Assembly (NCBI RefSeq): GCF_000407485.1
Contig: NZ_ASWD01000001.1
Location: 992,001-1,056,000, forward strand
Source of the DNA: Enterococcus pallens ATCC BAA-351
GTDB taxonomy: Bacteria; Bacillota; Bacilli; Lactobacillales; Enterococcaceae
Direction: 5' to 3'
Length of the DNA: 64,000 bases
Made by a program: the position numbers and the translations under genes. Numbering within the stretch: position 1 is the first letter of the stretch; every line of letters begins with the position of its first letter. The notes below the pieces were generated by a model. The model ran no database searches, was not told where the DNA came from, and was given only the letters and a program-made list of their open reading frames with translations. Shown here piece after piece: positions 23,613 through 31,605 of the stretch.

Positions 23613-25058
23613 ATGACGATACGCAAACGTTTGTATATATCCAATGTTTTAATGATTATTACACCTGTAATGTTGACATTGCTGACTCTAGCAGTACTTT
23701 TTTTATCGTTCTCTGAGCTTTTCGGTAATGAAATCTACGCTCATTGGAAGGAAAATGAGCGTTATTCAGAGCTTTATGAAGATGTAGAAAAAGTAAGAGA
23801 TCACTGGAACGAAAACGATTCAATAAATGACTTATCTCAAAGGATGACGACAGTTTACTCACATCATGAAAATCCATCGCTTAGCTTGTTCATTTATGAC
23901 AATCAAGGAAATTTGGTTAAAAAAAAGGGAGAATATCAACTGGATCCTACGCTATTAAAAACGATGGAAGGAAAACAGATAATCGTCATTGACAATGTAC
24001 TGCTTCAAAGTCTTTCGTTTAGCCAGAATAAAGTAATAGTAGTAAATCAAAACTATCATTTAAATTTAGAAGAACAGATTTTGGATAATAAACATGTGGT
24101 GATTGCTATTCTAATAGGAAGCTTTTTTTTAGCCATCGTGTTTGTATTGCTGACGAATTACATTTTGGCACGCTTTGTTTTTCAGCCGATTAATCAGGCG
24201 CTTGATACTTTAGTCTATGGAGTCCAACAAATTCGAGATGGTAATCTTTCCTGGAGAATCAGCTATGAAGGCAAGGACGAGTTTGTTTCCGTGGTTGACA
24301 GCTTCAATGAAATGGCTCTTCGTTTGCAGCGTATGGTAGAGGAACAAGAAAGAAATACGAAGAATCGACAGGAATTGATTGCTGGAATTTCTCATGATTT
24401 GCGCACACCGCTGACCGCAATCAAAGCTTATGTAGAAGGATTGGAAAAAGGGGTAGCTCAAACGCCTAAAATGCAGCAAAAATATCTTGGAACCATCGCA
24501 AAAAAGACCGATGACTTAAACCATCTAGTCAGTCAGCTGTTTCTTTTTTCCAAACTGGATGTAGGGGAATTCCCGCTCCAGTTAGAACGCATCAATATCG
24601 GACAGTTTCTTGGCACGTTTTATCATGAAGTTCGTGAGGAATATGCTGAAAGAGGATTGAGGATTCAGCTAGCAGCCAGCTCCTATCACACAGAAATCTA
24701 TGGAGACAAGCTGCAGCTGCGCAATGTGTTTGTTAACATTCTGGAAAACACGTTAAAATACGGCAATCAAATAGATAATCAACTGGAAATGGTTCAATAT
24801 GAGTTGAACGGGAAAGTCGTGATTGAATTCAATGACAATGGACCAGGAGTCACTGAAGAGGAGCAGAGTAAGTTATTTGAAGTTTTTTACAGAAGTGACA
24901 AATCACGGACACAACCAGAAAGAGGCAGTGGTCTCGGTTTAGCGATAGCTAAAAAAATCATCGAAAAACAAGAAGGACAGATACAAGCGAAAAAATCTGC
25001 AAAAAATGGACTGCAAATTGAAATTCGACTGCCAATAACGGAGGATTTAAATGAATAA
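23613..25058 (+). CDS. Sensor histidine kinase
   Basis: A 481-residue membrane kinase with two membrane helices (~10-35 and ~155-180) flanking a ~120-residue extracellular sensor. A HAMP domain (~180-235) is followed by HisKA with ISHDLRTPLTAIKAYVEGLE (His ~265) and HATPase with N, G1 and G2 boxes (NILENTLKYG, DNGPGV, GSGLGLAIAKKI). I chose ATG 23613 because AAGGAGGGG sits 7 bases before it. The response-regulator gene overlaps by 8 bases. The signal is unknown. The neighbouring PAP2 phosphatase suggests a cell-envelope stimulus, which is inference. Confidence 0.93.
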   Translation: MTIRKRLYISNVLMIITPVMLTLLTLAVLFLSFSELFGNEIYAHWKENERYSELYEDVEKVRDHWNENDSINDLSQRMTTVYSHHENPSLSLFIYDNQGNLVKKKGEYQLDPTLLKTMEGKQIIVIDNVLLQSLSFSQNKVIVVNQNYHLNLEEQILDNKHVVIAILIGSFFLAIVFVLLTNYILARFVFQPINQALDTLVYGVQQIRDGNLSWRISYEGKDEFVSVVDSFNEMALRLQRMVEEQERNTKNRQELIAGISHDLRTPLTAIKAYVEGLEKGVAQTPKMQQKYLGTIAKKTDDLNHLVSQLFLFSKLDVGEFPLQLERINIGQFLGTFYHEVREEYAERGLRIQLAASSYHTEIYGDKLQLRNVFVNILENTLKYGNQIDNQLEMVQYELNGKVVIEFNDNGPGVTEEEQSKLFEVFYRSDKSRTQPERGSGLGLAIAKKIIEKQEGQIQAKKSAKNGLQIEIRLPITEDLNE

Positions 25059-25743
25059 AATTTTAATCATTGAAGATGATCAAGCAATTGCGGAAATTGA
25101 ACAAGATTTTTTAGCAATGAATGGATTCCAAAGCGACATACACAGTGACGGACAAAAAGGAATGGAGGCTGCTTTGACAGGAAGCTATGACTTAATTTTA
25201 TTGGATGTGATGTTACCGACTATCGACGGTATCGAAATTATTCGTCGCATTCGTAAAGAAATAAAAGTGCCTATATTAATGGTTTCTGCTAAAAGTGAAG
25301 AAGTAGACAAGCTTAGGGGTCTGGGCCTTGGAGCGGATGATTATATTAGTAAACCTTTTTCACCCACCGAACTTGTTGCTCGAGTGAAAGCCAATTTGGC
25401 TCAATATCAACGTTTGTCCAGCTTAACAGGTGAGAAGCCAGCAAGAAAAATCGACATTGCTGAGCTTTCTATTCAGCCTGAGGCTTACAAATTTTTTGTC
25501 AAAGGACAAGAAGTTGCCTTGAAGCACAAAGAGTTTGAACTGCTATTGTTTTTAATGGAAAATATCGACCATGTATTCAGCAAGGAAGAACTATACGAGC
25601 GTATTTGGGGGATGGATTCGCTGGGAGATTTGCGTACGGTAGCAGTTCATATTAATCGTCTGAGGGAAAAAATTGAAACTGATCCTGCAAATCCAAAGCA
25701 TCTTCAAACAGTATGGGGAGCAGGCTATCGATTTGTTCCTTAA
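25051..25743 (+). CDS. OmpR-family response regulator
   Basis: A 230-residue protein. The receiver domain has the acidic pair EDD near residue 8, phosphoacceptor Asp in LILLDVMLP (~53) and Lys in ISKPFSP (~103). The winged-helix DNA-binding domain (~130-230) ends RTVAVHINRLREKIE and VWGAGYRFVP. GGAGG lies 6 bases before ATG 25051, inside the kinase gene. Partner of the kinase at 23613. Confidence 0.95.
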   Translation: MNKILIIEDDQAIAEIEQDFLAMNGFQSDIHSDGQKGMEAALTGSYDLILLDVMLPTIDGIEIIRRIRKEIKVPILMVSAKSEEVDKLRGLGLGADDYISKPFSPTELVARVKANLAQYQRLSSLTGEKPARKIDIAELSIQPEAYKFFVKGQEVALKHKEFELLLFLMENIDHVFSKEELYERIWGMDSLGDLRTVAVHINRLREKIETDPANPKHLQTVWGAGYRFVP

Positions 25744-25827
25744 AGTTAATCCTTTGTTTATAGATGGATAATTGTTTGTTTACACTTCCTCGATATAGTA
25801 AAGAAAATACATGAGAGAAGTGAAGTT

Positions 25828-26397
25828 ATGGAAACTATAGACAATCAAGCATTTTATTTTATTAATCATTTTGCAGGACACATTCATTCAATTGATTTAA
25901 TTTTTGTAGACGTGGCAAAATATTCGCCGCTGCTTTTGGGCATTTATTTAATTTGGCTGTTTTTCTTTGATAAAAGTCAACCGAATACAAGAAAAAATGT
26001 TTTTCTTGCGTTGTTGTCATTTGTATTAGCAGAAGCAATTGCAAAAGTCGCTGGATTATTTTACGCTCATCCGCAGCCTTTTGTCTCTTTGAAGCATGTG
26101 CACCAGTTGATTGGTCACAGTATTGACAACGCGTTTCCTAGTGATCACACATTATTGTTTTTCTCCATTCTTGGTTTTTTATTTTTTCAACATCAAACAC
26201 GCTATCGTTGGGGTTATTTAGTTATTGCAGCAATTGTCGGAGTATCGCGGATTTGGGTAGGTGTACATTACCCAATTGATGTTTTAGGAGCAGCTTTGAT
26301 TGGAATGCTTAGCGGGTATCTTTTGTTTTATTGGAATCGTAGGAATGGAAAATGGCTACTTAGAATGGATAATAGAGTGAAGCACATTATTCATTAA
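25828..26397 (+). CDS. PAP2-family undecaprenyl-diphosphatase (BcrC-like)
   Basis: A 189-residue membrane protein with about five to six helices. It carries the PAP2 motifs in modified form: KVAGLFYAHPQPF where BcrC has K-x6-RP, then FPSDHTLLFFS (PSDH), and SRIWVGVHYPIDVLGA (SR-x5-H-x3-D). The catalytic His residues are intact; only the first motif lacks its Arg. BcrC-like enzymes recycle the lipid carrier of wall synthesis and can confer bacitracin tolerance. It lies 85 bases downstream of the two-component genes and may belong to their regulon. Confidence 0.85.
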   Translation: METIDNQAFYFINHFAGHIHSIDLIFVDVAKYSPLLLGIYLIWLFFFDKSQPNTRKNVFLALLSFVLAEAIAKVAGLFYAHPQPFVSLKHVHQLIGHSIDNAFPSDHTLLFFSILGFLFFQHQTRYRWGYLVIAAIVGVSRIWVGVHYPIDVLGAALIGMLSGYLLFYWNRRNGKWLLRMDNRVKHIIH

Positions 26398-26459
26398 ATT
26401 AGCCAATTATTTAAAACATAAAAAATTGAAGATTTTTGTAGCATGCTGTCGCATTTTTT

Positions 26460-26552
26460 GTCAATTATTGTGAAGTTAAGTACTTGGCTATAAAATTCAA
26501 TTGCTTCATGAAACATTCTTGATGCTTTATCTTTAGGTGCAGCTACCTGGAT
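26460..26552 (-). pseudogene. Remnant of a VOC-family gene
   Basis: On the minus strand an unbroken ~31-codon stretch reads IQVAAPKDKASRMFHEAIEF then YSQVLNFTIID. EAIEFYSQVLNF is nearly identical to EAIEFYTQVLDF of the intact VOC gene at 18451, at both protein and DNA level. No start, and no continuation of the fold, is present on either side, so this is a degenerate fragment. Confidence 0.6.
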
Positions 26553-26664
26553 TTACAAATACAAAAATTATTAGATACTTATAAATGGTTTGAGAATAAA
26601 CCGAGCATTGGGTTATGCTGTTTTTTCGCTATTTATAAGCGAAAGCAAACTAAAAAACAATTCA

Positions 26665-26705
26665 AAAGCTGAGCAGTCTATTCAAAAAAACTGCTCAGTT
26701 TTTTT
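26665..26705 (+). terminator. Third copy of the CTGAGCAG-type terminator
   Basis: AAGCTGAGCAG / CTGCTCAGTTTTTTT with a 15-base loop, like those at 11351 and 19019. No gene ends just before it other than the PAP2 gene (~270 bases away). The rest of 26397-27229 holds no supported gene. Confidence 0.75.
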
Positions 26706-27229
26706 GCTGTATCAACCTTTAAAGAGAGTACAACTTCATATTCAAGCTACCATAACAGTATGTTCTCAAGAGCCTAGTTACTTGTTCGTTTATGAAAAAG
26801 GGATCATCTTTTTGGACCCAAATACAGCTACTTCAATAAAATACTAGCAAAAACAAGATGTTATTTAATAAAGTATTCAGTATTTTTGAGAACACAAGCA
26901 TGTATAAACCATAACAATCAGTGTTATTACATGGATGCTATCGGGCACACCGAAATTTTTCATTGAAACAAGTGGACATTGATAATCAATAAACTATTTT
27001 GCACTGTTTTATAGTACAGGGATTCAACTTACATATGAAAACCAAAGAACATACAATAATAAATGAAAGGAGGGTAAACGAATTACAAGAAGTGGAAGAG
27101 AGAACATAGAGTATTCAATATTGAACAGAATGCTAAAAGTAGAAGGAACAGTAACCTTGATCTGACAAAATTCATTAGCTGTGCATGGTATCATAAGAAT
27201 ACAAAATAAAGATAACTAGGAGCGATAGT

Positions 27230-29299
27230 ATGCTGACGCTGAGAAGAAAAAACATGCTGAATGATTTGAAAAATTCATCTGACTATATCTCTGTAGAGAC
27301 ATTCATCCGAAAATATGCTGTCTCTAAGCGAACAGTTTATTATGATATCTCAAAAATCAATGAATGGTTGAGACAAAATCAGCTGGTTCCGATTCAGTAT
27401 TCGAAGATTTCTGGCTACTACCTTGAAGAAGCAACAGTTGAGAAGCTAAGCCTAGAACTCACAAATGAAGATAGTATAGTTACTAAATTTGATGCTGAAG
27501 AAAGAAAATTCCGTACGTTTTTATGCCTGTATTTTTCAAGCAAAGCTGTCACTATTTCTAGGCTTGAAGCGTTGAACTCAGTTACAAAGAATACTGTAAT
27601 GAAAGACTTAAAAACACTCTCGTCACAAGAGACTATCCAACTATCAGTGGATAAAAACGGTCATTACCTAAATTCGGAATCAGAAAAGCAAACGAGAAAA
27701 TTTCTTTTCAGAATACTGCAACAGTATGCACATCGCTTTCACTATGGGCTAGAAAAAATTTTGTCCGTATTTGATGAATTTATCGTCGAAGCAGATTCTT
27801 TTAGAGCAGATGTAACACGGTGCCTAGCCATCATTGATCACGCGAAAAGTGAATATGGCATTGTCTATACAGATGAGATCCGATACTTGCTGAGTATATT
27901 TGCCGCATTAATAAACATTCGAATCAATACTAACTTAATTGAAGATTCCCTCATTAATGAAGAGCAGACGCAGGCTGAATCCTTCGAAATAAAGATTGCC
28001 GAGCAGCTCTTAATGACTACTAAATCAGGTGAACTTCAATTTTTTGAAACCTTTTTGATTAGCGGACAGCTGAATGGATTAAGAAATCGAAAAAGAAATA
28101 CGTCGATTGATAAGGAATTATTCAGTATCACGGTAAGGATCGTTGCCTCATTTGAAAGATTGTCAGGTGTCTACATCAATCAAAAAGAAAGTTTTCTGGA
28201 AGAATTTTATTCTCATCTTTATGGGGCCTATTATCGGTTGATTTATGATATACCCAACGTCAATCCAATTTTGGACCAGTTGAAAAAAGAGTACCAAGAT
28301 ATCTTTACTATTGCTAAATTATCTGTTCAACCGTTAGAAGAGTATGCCAAAAGAAAGTTTTCAGAAGATGAGATTGGTTTCATCACGATTTATTTTGGCG
28401 GAGAAATCAAAAACCACGTTGAAAAGGCTGAAAAGAAGAAAGTGATTCTCGTTTGTGCCAGTGGAATAGGAACAGCCAATTTATTATCTATTCAACTGAC
28501 CAGTGAGGTACCAGAAATTAATGTCCTTGGACCATACTCGAAGGAAGAGTTTACACTTTTAGAACCATCAATGAACACCATTGACTTAGTTTTATCAACG
28601 ATTCATTTAGAAACGGCCACGAATCATCCATTCATGCAAATCGAACCATTCTTAGGGATTGATCAAATAAGGGCGATTCGGAAACAGTTAGGAACAGATA
28701 TCACAGGATATCAGATCAGACATTACATGGACGGGGTATTGGATATTATTGAAAACTATGCAACGATTCATGAGGAAGAAAAACTAAGAAAAGAATTGAC
28801 GAATTTTATATTTAATCGGACATCCGTAACTGCTGGAGGGAAACCTATGCTGAAAGATCTATTAATAGAAGAACATATCCAATTTTTACACTCAGTAGGA
28901 GATTGGAAAGAAGCGATCCAATTGGCTTCTGAACCACTGATTCAAGGAAAACAAATTGAAACGCGCTATGTTGAACAAATGATCGAGGATGTTGAAAAAT
29001 TCGGTCCATATGTGGTTATTGCACCAGGTGTAGCTATCCCGCATAGCCGACCAGAGAACGGCGTAAATCAGCTTGGGATGAGCTTGTTGAAGCTTGAAGA
29101 GGGCGTCTCTTTTGGAGAAAAGGGAGACGTGACTTTGATCTTTATTTTGGCAACAATCGATAATTCTTTGCACTTGAAAGCATTGGCGCAATTATCAGAA
29201 ATTCTTTCCGATGAAACAAAAACGGAAGAGTTGTTCAAATGTGAGAACAAACAGTCGATCATGGATTTGATCAAAGAAGGAGGAACAGAAAATGACTAA
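27230..29299 (+). CDS. BglG/MtlR-type PRD regulator with EIIB and EIIA domains
   Basis: A 689-residue multi-domain activator. N-terminal helix-turn-helix units (~5-70, YISVETFIRKYAVSKRTVYY; second ~95-150) are followed by two PRD domains (~190-390) that take regulatory phosphates. An EIIB-like domain has VILVCASGIGTANLL (Cys ~407), and a C-terminal EIIA (fructose/mannitol class) has APGVAIPHSRPENG (His ~605). AGGAG lies 7 bases before the ATG. The next gene, PTS IIB, overlaps its end by 8 bases. The neighbouring ascorbate-type PTS has no separate IIA, so this EIIA domain might also serve transport (inference). Confidence 0.92.
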   Translation: MLTLRRKNMLNDLKNSSDYISVETFIRKYAVSKRTVYYDISKINEWLRQNQLVPIQYSKISGYYLEEATVEKLSLELTNEDSIVTKFDAEERKFRTFLCLYFSSKAVTISRLEALNSVTKNTVMKDLKTLSSQETIQLSVDKNGHYLNSESEKQTRKFLFRILQQYAHRFHYGLEKILSVFDEFIVEADSFRADVTRCLAIIDHAKSEYGIVYTDEIRYLLSIFAALINIRINTNLIEDSLINEEQTQAESFEIKIAEQLLMTTKSGELQFFETFLISGQLNGLRNRKRNTSIDKELFSITVRIVASFERLSGVYINQKESFLEEFYSHLYGAYYRLIYDIPNVNPILDQLKKEYQDIFTIAKLSVQPLEEYAKRKFSEDEIGFITIYFGGEIKNHVEKAEKKKVILVCASGIGTANLLSIQLTSEVPEINVLGPYSKEEFTLLEPSMNTIDLVLSTIHLETATNHPFMQIEPFLGIDQIRAIRKQLGTDITGYQIRHYMDGVLDIIENYATIHEEEKLRKELTNFIFNRTSVTAGGKPMLKDLLIEEHIQFLHSVGDWKEAIQLASEPLIQGKQIETRYVEQMIEDVEKFGPYVVIAPGVAIPHSRPENGVNQLGMSLLKLEEGVSFGEKGDVTLIFILATIDNSLHLKALAQLSEILSDETKTEELFKCENKQSIMDLIKEGGTEND

Positions 29300-29567
29300 G
29301 AAAATATTAATTGTTTGTGGCAATGGGTTAGGCAGCAGCTTCATGGTCGAAATGAATATCAAAAAAGTTCTTGCTGAAATGGGTTTAGAGATGGAAGTAA
29401 GCCATACGGACTTAACTTCTGCGAAGGGTGAGGTTGCGGATCTTTATATTGGTGATAAATCAATTGTAGAAAATCTTGAAGATGGAAAGAAAAATATTCA
29501 AGGACTGGTCAATATGATGAGTAAAAAAGATCTGCAAACAGCAATTGAAAAAGGATTCGATTTATAA
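29292..29567 (+). CDS. PTS IIB subunit, ascorbate (SgaB/UlaB) class
   Basis: A 91-residue protein with phosphoacceptor Cys9 in the P-loop-like CGNGLGSSFMVEMN, and the family sequence SHTDLTSAKGEVADLYIG. It receives phosphate from an EIIA and passes it to sugar at IIC. GGAGGA precedes the ATG. Overlaps the regulator gene; 12 bases to the IIC gene. Confidence 0.93.
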   Translation: MTKKILIVCGNGLGSSFMVEMNIKKVLAEMGLEMEVSHTDLTSAKGEVADLYIGDKSIVENLEDGKKNIQGLVNMMSKKDLQTAIEKGFDL

Positions 29568-29579
29568 GGAGGGAAAAAA

Positions 29580-30830
29580 ATGCTCGATATTTTTGTACGC
29601 GATATTATAGGAACCCCTTCAATCTTGATTGGAATCTTCGTTTTCATCGGTTTATTGCTTTTGAAACAGCCCCTTACGAATATCCTAACTGGCACTATAA
29701 AAACGATTATGGGGTTCATTTTGTTGGGAGCTGGAGCGGGAATTATTTCGGGAACATTGACGATTTTTAACCAGATGTTCACGCAAGCTTTTGGGCTTCA
29801 AGGAGTGGTAACGAATACAGATGCGATGGGTGCCTTAACCAATGAAAAATACAGCACAGCAGCCTTTATTTTAATTTTTGGTATGGCAGTCAATTTGTTG
29901 ATTGCGAAGTTCACCCGCTTTAAATATATCTATTTGACCGGACACCTTACTATGTACATGTCTGGGATGCTCGCAATGATCTTTAGTGGAGTTACTCCGT
30001 GGCTGGCGGTAGTTATCGGTGCTATTATTCTAGGAGCTTACATGGCAATTGGGCCGGCACTCATCCAAAAGAATACCGTTTTAATAACAGATTCCGATGA
30101 TTTCGCAATTGGTCATTCAGGAACAGTATCTTATCTTCTCGCTTCGAAATTGGGCGGCCTGATTGGAAACAAGAGCAAATCGACAGAAGATATCAATGTG
30201 CCAAAAGGCTTATCCTTTCTAAGAGATTCTTCTATCGCAATTTCTCTGACGATGACCCTTCTATTTGTAATTGTTGGATTCTTTGCAGGACCTGCCTACA
30301 TTGAAACAGAATTAAGCTCAGGTCAATTCTTTGTCGTCTTTTCACTGATTCAGGGAATTACCTTTGCGGCAGGGGTTTATGTCGTATTAGCTGGTGTGAG
30401 AATGGCCTTAACTGAAATTGTCCCCGCATTCCAAGGGATCGCGGATAAAGTAATCGTGGGAGCAAAACCAGCTCTTGATTGCCCGGTTGTCTTTCCTTTT
30501 GCTCCAAATGCCGTAATTATTGGTTTTATCTCAAGCTTTTTAGCTGGCCTGTTGGGGATGCTGCTACTTAGCTTTTCAACATTACCAGTAATTGTTCCTG
30601 GCATGACACCACATTTTTTCACTGGAGCAACAGCGGCTATTTATGGCAATAGCACAGGGGGAAGAAGAGGAGCAGTTACAGGTGCAGTAATAAATGGATT
30701 AATCATTTCAATTTTGCCTGCTGTTTTTATGGCTGTGGTAGGCGGACTTTCACATAATATGACTTTTGGAGACCCCGATTTCACGGTCATTGGACTTTTC
30801 TCTGAACTAATTGCAAAACTACTAAACTAG
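29580..30830 (+). CDS. PTS IIC subunit, ascorbate (UlaA/SgaT) class
   Basis: A 416-residue permease with about ten membrane segments and the family sequences GTPSILIGIFVFIGLLLL (N-term), GLQGVVTNTDAMGAL, DSDDFAIGHSGTVSYLLASK and PHFFTGATAAIYGNSTGG. UlaA-class permeases carry L-ascorbate in E. coli, but related systems carry other acidic sugars or alditols. The SIS isomerase downstream does not fit a standard ascorbate pathway, so the substrate is open. A strong ribosome site (AGGAGGG) precedes the ATG. Confidence 0.93.
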   Translation: MLDIFVRDIIGTPSILIGIFVFIGLLLLKQPLTNILTGTIKTIMGFILLGAGAGIISGTLTIFNQMFTQAFGLQGVVTNTDAMGALTNEKYSTAAFILIFGMAVNLLIAKFTRFKYIYLTGHLTMYMSGMLAMIFSGVTPWLAVVIGAIILGAYMAIGPALIQKNTVLITDSDDFAIGHSGTVSYLLASKLGGLIGNKSKSTEDINVPKGLSFLRDSSIAISLTMTLLFVIVGFFAGPAYIETELSSGQFFVVFSLIQGITFAAGVYVVLAGVRMALTEIVPAFQGIADKVIVGAKPALDCPVVFPFAPNAVIIGFISSFLAGLLGMLLLSFSTLPVIVPGMTPHFFTGATAAIYGNSTGGRRGAVTGAVINGLIISILPAVFMAVVGGLSHNMTFGDPDFTVIGLFSELIAKLLN

Positions 30831-30841
30831 GAGGTAACAAC

Positions 30842-31423
30842 ATGACAAACACGAAAACATACATTGAGGAATATAATAAAGATTTTTTCCATGCGATCTC
30901 TGAAATTGATGTAACATTTATCGAAACGCTGAAGAATCAAATCAACCAAGCACGAGTAGAGGATCGTAAAATTTTTATGCTAGGAAATGGCGGGAGTGCC
31001 GCTTCTTCCAGCCATTGGGTAGCAGATTTCAGTAAAAATATTACGGTGGCGCAGGATAAGCGATTGCATATTCAGAGCTTAGTAGATAACAGCCCGCTTG
31101 TGACAGCGTTGTCCAATGATGTCGCTTATGAAGAGGTCTTTACCGAGCAATTGAAAAATTATCTAAAACCAAAGGATCTTGTTATTGGTTTATCCGTCTC
31201 AGGAAATTCACCGAATCTTGTCAGTGCGTTCAAATATGCCCAAAACAATGATGCGACGGTTTTTTCAATTTTAGGTGATTATAATGGTGAAATGAAAAAC
31301 TATTCGGATTACTGTGAAGTAATTAAGTCAAAAAATTATGGAGTAGTTGAGGATGCACACATGTATTTCTGTCACGTCATTTCTCAGCTATTGAAGAATG
31401 ATTCGGAAGAAAAATACGCGTAA
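30842..31423 (+). CDS. SIS-domain sugar-phosphate isomerase (GmhA/DiaA-like)
   Basis: A 193-residue protein of one SIS domain. It has the phosphosugar-binding loops GNGGSAASSSHWVADFSKN (~45), SNDVAYEEVFTEQL (~95) and SVSGNSPNLVSAFKYA (~120). Closest pattern: sedoheptulose-7-phosphate isomerases (GmhA) and the related DiaA. In a PTS operon it most likely isomerises the imported sugar phosphate. The expected heptose genes (kinases, nucleotidyltransferase) are absent, so a catabolic role is inferred. AGGAGG lies ~6 bases before the ATG. Last gene of the operon, before a terminator. Confidence 0.88.
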   Translation: MTNTKTYIEEYNKDFFHAISEIDVTFIETLKNQINQARVEDRKIFMLGNGGSAASSSHWVADFSKNITVAQDKRLHIQSLVDNSPLVTALSNDVAYEEVFTEQLKNYLKPKDLVIGLSVSGNSPNLVSAFKYAQNNDATVFSILGDYNGEMKNYSDYCEVIKSKNYGVVEDAHMYFCHVISQLLKNDSEEKYA

Positions 31424-31465
31424 TAGCCAATTCAGATGACATTTGTTTAAAAAAAGAGAGTAGGA

Positions 31466-31495
31466 GGCCGAGTCAACGATTGATTCGGTCTTTTT
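31466..31495 (+). terminator. Terminator of the ascorbate-type PTS operon
   Basis: GGCCGAGTC / GATTCGGTC hairpin with a G-T pair, then TTTTT. It falls before the true LevR start, which argues against the longer frame that would begin at 31480. Confidence 0.8.
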
Positions 31496-31605
31496 GGCGA
31501 CATATACAAGGTTCAAACCTTCATCTAGAAAATGAATATTTTTTGTTTACCAAATATGATAAGGTTAAGGAAATCGTTTTATTTTCAGAATGGGGAGGTT
31601 GTCCG

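Noticed and set aside
26590-26847. 85-codon plus-strand frame
   Set aside because: It contains the CTGAGCAG terminator hairpin and lacks a ribosome site.
31480-31605. Longer N-terminus of the LevR-type regulator
   Set aside because: It would start inside the T-run/stem of the upstream terminator; ATG 31606 has a strong ribosome site.
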